The position numbers and the translations under genes were made by a program. Source: Paulinella micropora (lineage: Eukaryota > Cercozoa > Imbricatea > Euglyphida). Taken from it: a stretch of 54,686 nucleotides of DNA. Below, piece after piece: positions 1 through 13,167 of the stretch (position 1 is its first letter; every line of letters starts with the position of its first letter). The stretch covers positions 34,095-88,780 of the forward strand of contig BJOX01000045.1 of assembly GCA_009731375.1 (NCBI GenBank), given 5' to 3'. The notes beneath the pieces were generated by a model, which saw only the letters and a list, made by a program, of their open reading frames with translations, did not search any database and was not told the DNA's origin.

Positions 1-100
1 AGTCACATGCCGAAATAGCGACGGGAAGCACAATCCTGTTCCCTCAGGGTGCCCTTTCTCGCTTGTTGAGCCCGGAATAAAACCCACAGTGCTCTGTCGG

Positions 101-364
101 TTTATACTAGATTGTCGAACAGTCTCGAAACTCCATCTGCTTACTGGGCCCTCTGTAATGGAGGTGGGAGCTCGTTCTGCAAGGGGCGCTTTATGGAACG
201 AGCCCTGGCCCCGCCTGGTACTAGGGAGGTTTTGGTATCGCCTGTATCAGTCCCTTCCGTGCAAACATCACGGCTTAGCTGGGCATCGGGTTAATACTTT
301 ACGCACAGACTGCCTTGGTTGACGAAATCAGAAGCTCCTTTTTTCTGACATTAGTCGATATCTC

Positions 365-367
<3 letters not shown>
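101..367 (+). mobile_element. SINE-like repeat S1, copy 1
   Basis: This stretch reappears as a reverse complement at 16659-16925, where it is nearly identical. In both copies the same end runs directly into an (ATCT)n array, as expected for a retroposon with a microsatellite 3' tail. Near the other end is AGTCTCGAAACTCC, which loosely resembles a pol III box B. No long open frame is convincing. The two-copy match and shared tail are visible in the sequence; the SINE assignment is inference. Confidence 0.55.
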
Positions 368-442
<75 letters not shown>

Positions 443-455
443 ATATCCATCTATA

Positions 456-499
<44 letters not shown>

Positions 500-504
500 C
501 ATCC

Positions 505-555
<51 letters not shown>

Positions 556-580
556 CATCCATCCATCCATCCATCCATCC

Positions 581-640
<60 letters not shown>

Positions 641-641
641 C
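358..641. repeat. (ATCT)n microsatellite with (ATCC)n blocks
   Basis: Uninterrupted tetranucleotide array. Open frames through it (Ser-Ile-Tyr-Leu periodicity) are artefacts of the repeat. It forms the tail of the S1 copy just upstream. Confidence 0.95.
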
Positions 642-787
642 GTATGCAGGGTCTTACAGAGTCCGCTCCTTCTTTCCCCGCCTCCCTTGTAGAACCATAC
701 ATACATACATACATACATACATACATGCATATTTGGTGTCTTTCAAAGTTTGCTCCACCTGTCCACCTACACCTACATACACATACC

Positions 788-821
<34 letters not shown>

Positions 822-940
822 CATACATACATACATACATACATGCACACATACATACGTCTATGTATGTAATTGTGTGTCTTTTTAGATTGCTTCCAAA
901 GACCATGACGCAAAGGCTTTCTTACTTACTTACTTACTTG

Positions 941-980
<40 letters not shown>

Positions 981-1175
981 ATATATGAACGTACGTATGT
1001 AAGGACAACTGAAAATTTTTGGCGAGGAAATATTTTGGCCAGTGATTTTTCACCGCAGAATACGCTGTTTTCGCACAAAACTTTGGGTGGCGGAATTCTT
1101 CCCCAGTCTTTCACCGCAATATACGTTATTTTTTGCCAAAATTTGAGGTGGTCGAAATCTTTTACTTGTTCTTAG
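642..1175. repeat. (ACAT)n and (ACTT)n arrays plus two diverged units
   Basis: Tetranucleotide arrays occupy about 690-865 and 928-980. At about 1048-1155 two related units are each built around CACCGCA followed by a T-rich stretch and a CAAAA-TTTG-GTGG block. No supported exon is seen before the acceptor at 1173-1175. Confidence 0.6.
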
Positions 1176-1421
1176 GGATTTTCAAAATCTGCTCCCTCGT
1201 CCCCCGCCTCCCCACCGGCACCTTCGTCATCCAGCCGCTTGTCCGCAAAAAGCCTAAAGAAGAGGAAATCTCTGTTTCGTGCCCTCTCCTTGCCTTCGGA
1301 AAACTTGCCCGCGCCGAGTAAGCATAACAATAGCGACAACAGCAGCAACATCACCACCACCAACAACAACACCATCAACAGTAGCAGCAGCGACGACAAC
1401 AACAACACTAACACCAACACC

Positions 1422-1456
<35 letters not shown>

Positions 1457-1775
1457 AACTGTCGCCTCGGCCCCACCCTTACCATCCTCCTTCCTCTCCA
1501 CTTTTGTCTTACCCTCTCCATCAGCCTCCTCCTCTTTCTTTTCCCTCATATCCCCCCCTCATCCGGCCGGCACTTCTTCATCTTTTGTCCTGAACACCTC
1601 ATTGCCAAAATTTTCTGTCCTGAACACTACCCCACTGCCAAAATCTCCCGTCCTGAATCACACTCCGTTGCCGCAAACCTCGGCATCCGCCTCTGTCCTG
1701 GCTATGTACGGAAGCACGACGGGCCAGCATTCGGAGACGGCTTTGCCACAGACGTCGGCCTCGGCCACATTCCTG
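1176..1775 (+). CDS. Exon 1 (first exon seen): Ser/Pro/Asn-rich segment
   Basis: The acceptor TTGTTCTTAG precedes it and the donor is CTG|GTCAAG at 1776. The 600 nt are open and in phase 0 at both ends. Contents are Ser/Pro-rich, then a basic [11 protein letters not shown] stretch, then Asn/Thr homopeptides from an (AAC)n tract at 1321-1456, then short SVLNT-LPK repeats. The donor choice is supported by the protein: the C-terminus SASATFL joined to exon 2 AMYGHSE mirrors an internal [11 protein letters not shown] segment. No structured domain is seen. Whether an upstream exon exists is unknown. Confidence 0.6.
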
Positions 1776-2118
1776 GTCAAGTATCTCTGTGTGTGTGTGT
1801 TGTGTGTGTGTGTGTATGTGTGTATGTGTTGTGTGTGTGTGTGTATGTGTGTGTGTGTGTGTGTCTCTCTCTCTCTCTTTCTCTCTCTCTCTACTCATCT
1901 CTCTATCTATCTATGTTTCTGTCATTTTTTCAGGCTATGTATGGACATTCCGAAGCCAAACAGACAAACAGACGACGCACCACCGTCAGCAGTGCAGGCA
2001 GGCACAGAAACAGCATGAAAAACACTGAGCCGGAGGTCGTTTTGATCTATCTTTCCACCTAGATTTACCTATCTTAGCATCTAGATCTGTGTAGCTAGGA
2101 AAATCAGCACATTCTGAG

Positions 2119-2166
<48 letters not shown>

Positions 2167-3837
2167 AGCAGATGCAGAGCTGCTGTGCCCTGAAGATACG
2201 TATGTATTTATGTCTACGTATGTATATGTATACGTATGTATGTATGTATGTATGTATGTTATTAAGGCTCATTCTATACCGCCCCAAGTTTCGGGTTTCG
2301 GGTGTGAACGTGCCACCAACACCACAGGCCGGGCTTTTCAAGCCGCTCTGAAAGTGCCACCACAGGCCGGGCTTTTCAGGCCGCGGACCCAGAAAGTGGC
2401 ACCAGAAACCCAAAATTCCGGGTGGTTGGTGTAGAACAAATCTAATCCTTATGTGGGGTGGTTGCAGGTTATGTTGAATTTGAAGGGCATGAGTGGCAGC
2501 TCATACAAAAGGCGCAGCAGCAGTATTCGTGGACCTGAGGGCCAGGTCTGTCTGTCCGTCCGTGTGCCTGTCCGTTTGTCTGCATGCCAGATGTATGTCA
2601 GATGTATGGTCTGTCTCTCTGTCCGTGTGCCTGTCCGTTTGTCTGCAGGTCAGATGTATGTCAGATGTATGTAAAACGTATGTAAAACGCATGTAGGTAT
2701 GTATGTATATATGTACGTTTGCGTGCGTGTGTCTAGGCGATGTTGTTGCAGTCTCTGTCTTCTCTGGCTTATATCCCCGACCATGACCATGCCCTGCAGG
2801 ACCCACGGGGCATGTGGAAACTGGCGTCAGGCATGCTCATATTTATGCATCTACTTTTGCATCAACTTTTGTATTTGCTTTGTATTTGCTTTTGTATTTA
2901 GTATTTACTTTTGTATTTGCTTTTGTATTTGCTTTTGTATTTGCTTTTGTATTTACTTTTGTATTTACTTTTGTATTTACTTTTGTATTTACTTTTGTAT
3001 TTACTTTTGTATTTACTTTTGTATTTACTTTTGTTTTCACTCATGTACTTTTCAACATATTTACTTACTGGTTTGTTTATTTCATTTATCCATCTAGGCT
3101 GGATAAATGAAATAAATAAACCAGTAAGTAAATATGTTGAAAAGTACATGAGCAAATACAAAAGTAAATACAAAAGTAAATATCCATCTAGGCTGGGCGC
3201 TGCGAGAAGGTTTTTTGCAGCAAAAGTCGAGCGACAAGATGCTGGGCAAACACTTGTGGAGAGAACGCTACGTTGTGCTAGGAAAGGTATAGGGTTAGGG
3301 TTAGGGTTAGGGTTAGGGTATAGATCTACCTACCTACCTACCTACCTACCTACCTATCGAAGATGGAGCGGTGACAGATGAAACATGCCTAACTCCCTAC
3401 CCATCTAGGATGCTTTTGAGTCTATCAGAACAACCAAACATGTTGAACAACCTGCCTGTCTAGGATGCTATTTGGGTCTATCCCAACAAGACCAACCGCG
3501 ACGGATATAGGGAGCCACAAGCCATTTACCGGCTGAATTCTGTCAAGGCAATGATCTTGGTGCCTTCAGAGGGTCTGAACCGTCTTGATGTCCACACCAA
3601 AGATGACACGCTCCAATTCAGGGCGGACTCACGGGAAGAGGTACTGCTTATCTATATCTATCTACCTATTACTACCTACCTACCTACCTACCTACCTACC
3701 TTTATATTATCCAGACCTTTCTATCATGTCTTGCCTTATAAAAAAAAAAAAAAAAAAAAAAAAAATTTTCTCTATCTGTCTTTCTTTTTATCGTTGTCTT
3801 CCTCTCTTTCGCGCGCACTCTAGCCCCCTCAGCTTTC

Positions 3838-3894
<57 letters not shown>

Positions 3895-3959
3895 TTAGGT
3901 GATGCGTTGGCACCTGGACCTGGTCATCACTCTACACACCATTGAGAATCTATCTATCG

Positions 3960-4009
<50 letters not shown>

Positions 4010-4932
4010 TTAGGTGATGCGTTGGCACCTGGACCTGGTCATCACTCTACACACCATTGAGAAGTCACACGACCTACCTACCTACCTACCTACCTACCTA
4101 CCTTTATATTATCCATAGCTATCTACCATGTCTTGTCTATTTAGGTGATGCGTTGGCACCTCGACCTCGTCATCACTCTACACTCTATTGAGAAGTCCCA
4201 CGACCTACCTACCTACCTACCTACCTACCTACCTTTATATTATCCATAGCTATCTATCATGACTTGCCTATCTAGGTGATGCGTTGGCACCTGGACCTGG
4301 TCATCACGCTACACTCCATTGAGAAGTCACACGACCCACGACACGGTATTCATCTAAACACAGAAAAGCATGGCCCAGCAATTACCCTGGTAATTACTCT
4401 TAATGTGGTTAGCTTCCCGGGGAAATTGCCCACGTAGCCGGCTACGTGATTTCCCCGGGAAGCTAACCACATTAAGAGTAATTGCCAGGGTAATTGCTGT
4501 TGCATGCTTTCATGTGAAAACCTAGATAGGTAGATAGTAGACGTACACACTCGGTGGAGTATGATATGTAGATATAAACATACCTCGACCTCATCTCACT
4601 CTACACTCTACACACCATTGAGAAGTCGCACGACCCACGACACGGTATTCATCTAAAACCTAGATAGGTAGATAGTAGACGTACACACTCGGTGGAGTAT
4701 GATATGTATGTATAAACATACCTCGACCTCATCTCACTCTACACTCCATTGAGAAGTCACACGACCCACGACACGGTATATTCATCTAAAACCTAGATAG
4801 GTAGATAGTAGACGTACACACTCGGTGGAGTATGATATGTATATATAAACATACCTCGATCTCATCTCACTCTACACACCAGTGAGCAGTCGCACGACCC
4901 ACGACACGGTATTCATCAGATAGATTGATAGG

Positions 4933-4987
<55 letters not shown>

Positions 4988-5003
4988 CCATGATGGATGG
5001 ATG

Positions 5004-5042
<39 letters not shown>

Positions 5043-5523
5043 GTAGATAGGTAGATAGTAGACTCGGTGGAGTATGATATGAAGATATAAACATACCTCG
5101 ACCTCATCTCACTCTACACTCCATTGAGCCAGTCGCACGACCGACACCACGGTAATACTAATATGTATGTATATAACATTGTCTGCATGTATGTATGGCC
5201 TTGTCATCACTCTCCACTCCATTGAGCAATCACATAAAAGCATTCACCGCCAATTACCTAGGTAATTACCCTTGTTTTGGTTAGCTTCCCGGGGAAATTC
5301 CGAAATTCAGGGAATTTCCCGGGAAGCTTACCCCATCAAGGGTAATTACCTAGGTAATCGGCGGTGAATGCTTTTATGTAATCGCACAACCCACAACACG
5401 GTCATAATATGCATAGTATGTATAACAAGGTATGTATGTATTGTATGTAATATTCTTGACCTGGTTATTACTCTACACTCCATTGAGTAGTCTCATGACT
5501 CAGACCACGGTAATAGAATGTAA

Positions 5524-5557
<34 letters not shown>

Positions 5558-5968
5558 ACATTGTATGTATGTATGTATTGTACGTAATATTCTTGACCTG
5601 GTTATTACTCTACATTCCATTGAGCAGTCCCACGACTCACACCACGCTAATAGAATGTTATATATATATATATATATAACATTGTATGTATGTATGTACG
5701 GACGTAATATTCTGGACCTCATCATGACTCTCCATATATATATATATATACTTATATGTATATATATATATATATGTATAACATTGTATGTATGTATGTC
5801 CCTGGAGCAGTCGCCACGGTATTTATCTGTAACGTAGATAGGTAGATAGGACACGTACACTCTCAACAGAGTGTGATATGTATATGTAAACATACCTCAA
5901 CCTCATCTCACTCTACACACCATTGAGCAGCCGCACGACCCACACCACGGTACGTAAAAATATATTAG

Positions 5969-6055
<87 letters not shown>

Positions 6056-6775
6056 TGTATGCACGCACGTATGCATGTATGTATTCATTGTGTATGTGGA
6101 TATGTGCACGTACGCATGCAATAATGTGCATGTATGTATGTATGTATGTATGTATGTATGTAGTTATGCGCTCGCGTTCGCAGCCGTCTTCCCCTGTCGC
6201 ATCACGCAGACAACGTAGCCAAACGCACAACACGGGTCCACGCTCTCTCAACACCTCGCTTCACACCAAGACGGCCTACGGAAGGCAGAGGACACAGTCC
6301 CAACTTATTCTGAAGAGAAGCTCACTGCAGTCGCACGACCCAAACCACGTGCTCAGAGATGGTATTGTGCGCTCGCGGTCGCAACCTGTCTCCCCTGTCA
6401 CGATACGCCAGCGTAGCCACACGCAGAAAACCAGCGTTACGCGCTCAGACTCTGTCAAACACTCCATTGAGCAGTCGCACGACCCAGACCACGTGCTTGG
6501 AGTGGTTGGTATTGTGCGCTCGCGCTCACTGCCCTCCTCCCCTGTCACAATGGCGTCACGCAAACGTAGCCAAACACAGAACACCGTTACCTGCTCTGTC
6601 AACAGCTCTCTGCTCCACACCATGGAGCAGTCGCCGCACGACCCAGAACACGTGCTCGGAGGAGTTGGCATGGTGCGCTCGCGATCACTGCCGTCCTCGC
6701 CTGACACGATGACGTCACGCAAACGTAGCCACACGCAGGACACGCTAACTAGCTCGGTCAGCAGCTCGCCTGTTG

Positions 6776-6866
<91 letters not shown>

Positions 6867-6875
6867 TTATCTGTC

Positions 6876-6906
<31 letters not shown>

Positions 6907-6986
6907 TTATCTATCTATCTGTCTGTCTGTCTGTCTGTCTGTCTTTGGGAGACAGAAACAGAACGGCCACTGAGATATTTATTTAT

Positions 6987-7056
<70 letters not shown>

Positions 7057-7111
7057 GTCTGTCTGTCTGTCTGTCTGTCTCAGGGAGACAGAAACAGAAC
7101 GGCCGCTGAGA

Positions 7112-7167
<56 letters not shown>

Positions 7168-7228
7168 CACCTATCCATCTACCTATCTATCCATCTACCT
7201 ATCTATCTATCTATCTATCTATCTATCC

Positions 7229-7289
<61 letters not shown>

Positions 7290-7488
7290 CCTGTCTATCT
7301 TTTTACCTATCTACCTACCTATCTACTTATCTATCTACCTAGTAATGAAATAATTCATAAGTTTCATACAGACGTACATACATGCTTTCATACATTCATT
7401 CGTAAATACTGTATACATAGGAAATATGGGAAGTTGACAGTGAGCTGCCACTGCCACCTATGTCTCTACCTGCCTACAACAACAACAT

Positions 7489-7537
<49 letters not shown>

Positions 7538-7813
7538 AACGACGACGACGACGACGACGACAACAACAGCAATTTAGACGCTTCCGACACTCTTTTGCCT
7601 CCTGCCCCTGTCTCCCCTTCTTCTTCTTCTTCTTCTTCTTCTTCTTCTTCTTTTTTTTTTTCTTCTTCTTCTTCTTCTTCTTCTTCTTCTTCTTCTTCTT
7701 CTTCTTCTTCTTCTTCTTCTTGTCCTTCTCCTCCTGCTTTTCCTGCTTCTCCTCCTTCTCCTCCTGCTTCTCCTTCTTCTCCTCCTTCTCCCCCTTCTCC
7801 TTCTTCCCCTTCC

Positions 7814-7853
<40 letters not shown>

Positions 7854-9987
7854 CCCCCCNNNNNNNNNNNNNNNNNNNNNNNNNNNNNNNNNNNNNNNNN
7901 NNNNNNNNNNNNNNNNNNNNNNNNNNNNNNNNNNNNNNNNNNNNNNNNNNNNNNNNNNNNNNNNNNNNNNNNNNNNNNNNNNNNNNNNNNNNNNNNNNNN
8001 NNNNNNNNNNNNNNNNNNNNNNNNNNNNNNNNNNNNNNNNNNNNNNNNNNNNNNNNNNNNNNNNNNNNNNNNNNNNNNNNNNNNNNNNNNNNNNNNNNNN
8101 NNNNNNNNNNNNNNNNNNNNNNNNNNNNNNNNNNNNNNTACCGCCACAACCGTTAAATTTTGCCAGCAAATTTCTTGACAATTTACCGCAGAAACCATCA
8201 AATTTTGTCCACAAGTTTGCGGAAAGAGCGACCGGACATGAGGTAGATAATTTGGTCAACAAATTTGCGCAGAGAGCGTCGGCACATGTTCGTGAAGACA
8301 GTGTTCCACCGCCACCACCTCTTGGTACATGCATACATACATACTTACATACATACATACATACATACAGTGTTCCCCCGCCACCACCTGTTGGTACATA
8401 CATACATACATAATGACATACATACATACATACATACATACAGTGTTTCACCGCCACCACCTGTTGGAACATACATACATACATACTTACGTACATACAA
8501 ACATACATACATACATACATACATACATACATACCCCTTCTTTCATACATACATACATACATACATACATACATACATACATGAGGTAGATGATATCAGC
8601 ATGGACCAGTCCATCGAATACATACATACATACATACATACATACATGCATGCATGAGGTAGATGATATGAGCATGGACCAGTCGATCGAGGACGGACTT
8701 CTGCCTTTACCACCGCCACCCTCACCCATTCCTGGTAATACACTCACTCAACTCGCTCACTCACTCACTCACTCACTCACTCATACACATACATCCTTCA
8801 TCGAGGACGGACCCCTGCCTTTACCACCGCCCCCCTCACCCATTCCTGGTAAAACACACTCACTTACTCACTCACTCACTCACTCACACACACATACATC
8901 CTTCAAATACGAACCTCTTCCTTTACCACCGCCACCCTCACCCATTCCTGGTAAATCACTCACTCACTCACTCACTCACTCACTCCCTCATACATATCCT
9001 TCAAATACGAACCTCTTCCTTTACCACCGCCCCCCTCACCCATTCCTGGGAAATCACTCACTTACTCACTCACTCACTCACTCACTCACTCACTCACTCA
9101 CTCACTCACGAATCTCTGCCTTTACCACCGCCCCCCCTCACCCATTCCTGGTAACTCACTCACTCACTCACTCACTCACTCACTCACTCACTCACTCACT
9201 CATGGTAACTCACTCACTCACTCACTCACTCTTCCATTACCACCGCCCCCCTCACCCATTCCTGGTAATACACTCACTCACTCACCCACTCACTCACTCA
9301 CTCACTCACTCACTCACAGTCCATCGAGGACGGACCTCTGCCTTTACCACCGCCCCCCTCACCCATTCCTGGTAAACACACTCACTCACTCACTCACTCA
9401 CTCACTCACATACATCCTTTACCACCGCCCCCCTCACCCATTCCTGGTAATACACTCACTCACTCACTCACTCACTCACTCACTCACTCACTCACTCATA
9501 CACATACACAGTCCATCGAGGACGGACCTCTTCCCTTACCACCGCCACCCTCACCCATTCCTGGTAATACACTCACTCACTCACTCACTCACTCACCTCT
9601 TCCTTTACCACCGCCACCCTCACCCATTCCTGGTAAACTCACTCACTCACTCACTCACTCACTCACTCACTCACTCACTCACTCACCTCTTCCTTTACCA
9701 CCGCCACCCTCACCCATTCCTGGTAATCTCACTCACTCACTCACTCACTCACTCACTCACTCACTCACTCACTCATTCACTCACTCACTCACTCACTCAC
9801 ACATACATCCTTCAAATACGAACCTCTTTCATTACCACCGCCCCCCTCACCCATTCCTGGTAATACACTCACTCACTCACTCACTCACTCACTCACTCAC
9901 TCATACACTCATACACTCACTCACTCACTCATACACATACATCCTTCAAATACGAATTTGCCCCTTCATAAAGTGCCAAACACACAT

Positions 9988-10024
<37 letters not shown>

Positions 10025-10094
10025 GAACGCTAAGCTACATACATAAATGCATGCATGTATGTAACATACATACATACGTACATGCATACATACA

Positions 10095-10128
<34 letters not shown>

Positions 10129-12620
10129 CATACATACATACATACAATTTTGTCCAGCTCCCCCGCCTGAGGTAACAACAGCAGCGTGCATTGACACTAC
10201 ATACATACATACATACATACATACATACAAACATACATACATACATACATACATACATACATACATACATACAAATTTGTACAGCTCCCAACAGCAGCGT
10301 GGATTGACACTACATACATGCATACATACATACATACATACATACATGCATACATACATACATACATACATACATGCATACATACATACATACATACATA
10401 TAAGTTTGTACAGCTCCCCCGCCTGAGGCAACAACAGCAGCGTGGATTGACACTACATACATACATACATACATACATACATACATACATACATTCATAC
10501 ATACATACATGCATACATACAGACACACATACATACATACATACAAACATTCATACATTCATACAATTTTGTACAGCTCCCCCGCCTGAGGTAACAACAG
10601 CAGCGTGGATTGATACTACATACATACATACATACATACATACATACATACATGTATACATGCATACATACATACATACATACATATATACATACGTACA
10701 TACATACATACAAGTTTGTCCAGCTCCCCCGCCTGAGGCAACAACAGCAGCGTGGATTGACACTACATACATGCATACATACATACATATATACATACGT
10801 ACATGCATACATACATACATACATACATACATACGTACAATTTTGTACAGCTCCCCCGCCTGAGGTAACAACAGCAGCGTGGATACATACATACATACAT
10901 ACATACATACATACAATTTTGTACAGCTCCCTACCTGAGGTAACAACAGCAGCGTGGATTGACACTACATACATACATACATACATACATACATACATAC
11001 ATACATACAGCAACGTGGATTGACACTACATACATACATACATACATACATGCATACATACATACATACATGCATACATATGTACATACATACATACATA
11101 CATACATGCATACATACATACATACATACATACATACAATTTTGTACAGCTCCCCCGCCTGAGGTAACAACAGCAGCGTGGATTGACAATACATACATGC
11201 ATACATACATACATACATACAATTTTGTCCAGCTCCCCCTCCTGAGGTAGCGTGGATTGACACTACATACATACATACATACATACATACAGACACACAT
11301 ACATGCATACATACATACATACATGCATACATATGTACATACATACATACATTCATACATTCATACATACATACATACATACATACATACAATTTTGTAC
11401 AGCTCCCCCGCCTGAGGTAACAACAGCAGCGTGGATTGACAATACATACATGCATACATACATACATACATACATACAATTTTGTCCAGCTCCCCCTCCT
11501 GAGGTAGCGTGGATTGACACTACATACATACATACATACATACATACATACAGACACACATACATACATACATACAAACATTCATACATACATACAATTT
11601 TGTCCAGCTCCCCCGCCTGAGGTAACAACAGCAGCGTGGATTGACACTACATACATACATACATACATACATACATACATACAAACGCCTGAGGTAACAA
11701 CAGCATCGTGGATTGACACTACATACATACATACATACATACATACATACATACATACATACATACAATTTTGTCCAGCTACCCCGCCTGAGGTAACAAC
11801 AGCAGCGTGGATTGACACTACATACATACATGCATACATACATACATACATACATACATACACACATACATACATACATACACACACACATACATACAAG
11901 TTTGTCCAGCTCCCCCGCCTGAGGTAACAACAGCAGCGTGGATTGACACTACATACATACATACATACATACATACATGCATACATGCATACATACATAC
12001 ATACATGCATACATACATACATACATACATACAAGTTTGTCCAGCTCCCCCGCCTGAGGCAGATACATACATACATATATACATACATACATACATACAT
12101 ACATACATACATACATACATACATACATACACACATACATACATACACACATACATACATACAATTTTGTCCAGCCCCCCCACCGCAAGCAACAACAGCA
12201 GCCTGGGCTAACACTAGGAGCAACGGTACATATTTTAACTCTGTATGTATGTGTGTATGTATGTATTTATCGATCACCTCCACAACACGTGGTCAGGTTA
12301 CCGATAAAGCTACATATGCGGCGCGCCAAAATTTGACGTGTTTTGCGGGCTCGCCGGCCCGGCTCGCCCGCAAAACACGTCAAATTTGTGGCTAGCCGCA
12401 TAATATACTAGTATGCATGTATGTATGTGTAGTGGCTCTCCCTGTCCCCCAAACTCAACAAGGAAACAGCAGAACTGGACCGGGTATGTATGTATGTATG
12501 TATGTATGTATGTTTGTATGTATGTTTGTATGTATGTTTGTATGTATGAATGTATGTATGTATTACCAGGCGCGGATTTGTGTGAGGCTCACAGCCGATA
12601 ACACACATTACCTACTTACC

Positions 12621-12652
<32 letters not shown>

Positions 12653-12687
12653 ACCTACTTACTTACCTACTTACTTACTTACTTACC

Positions 12688-12747
<60 letters not shown>

Positions 12748-13136
12748 GACTAACATGTAAACACGACATGGCACACATAAAAGCATTCACTGCCAATTAC
12801 CTAAGTAATTACCCTTGTTGTGGTTAGCTTCCCGGGGAAATTCGGAAATTCAGGGGAATTTCCCCGGGAAGCCAACCACATCAAGGGTAATTACCTAGGT
12901 AATTGGCGGTGAATGCTTTTATGTGACATGACATGATATGGTATTATATTAGGAGCAGAGTGATATGAAGCTCATCCACACCAGGAGGACCAACTTGCTT
13001 ACTTACTCACTTACTCACTTACTCACTTACTCACTTACTCACTTACTCACTTACTCACTTACTACTCACTTACTCACTTACTTTAGGAGCAGAGTCATAT
13101 GAAGCTCGTCAGGAGGACCAACTTGCTTACTTACTC

Positions 13137-13167
<31 letters not shown>

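Larger units (their letters stand above)
3838..5960 (+). repeat. Tandem array of exon-7 copies in microsatellite DNA
   Basis: Four copies start at a TTTAG or TCTAG acceptor with GTGATGCGTTGG (3899, 4014, 4145, 4276). Downstream about nine partial copies keep only the 3' half, CTCTACAC-CCATTGAG-AGTC-CACGACCCA-CACGG, near 4588, 4727, 4855, 5096, 5200, 5455, 5594, 5713-5810 and 5888. Units of about 135 bp between 4500 and 5100 share CCTAGATAGGTAGATAGTAG. Only the fourth full copy keeps a donor after HDPRH. Several downstream copies keep a donor but lack an acceptor. Confidence 0.8.

Noticed and set aside
3291-3319. A chromosome end
   Set aside because: The TTAGGG tract is only four units and is flanked on both sides by exons of the same gene.
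8659-12230. Regularly spaced repeats that look like a CRISPR array
   Set aside because: The spacers are tetranucleotide microsatellites, the repeated units are exon-like with splice sites, and the sequence is eukaryotic with no cas genes.
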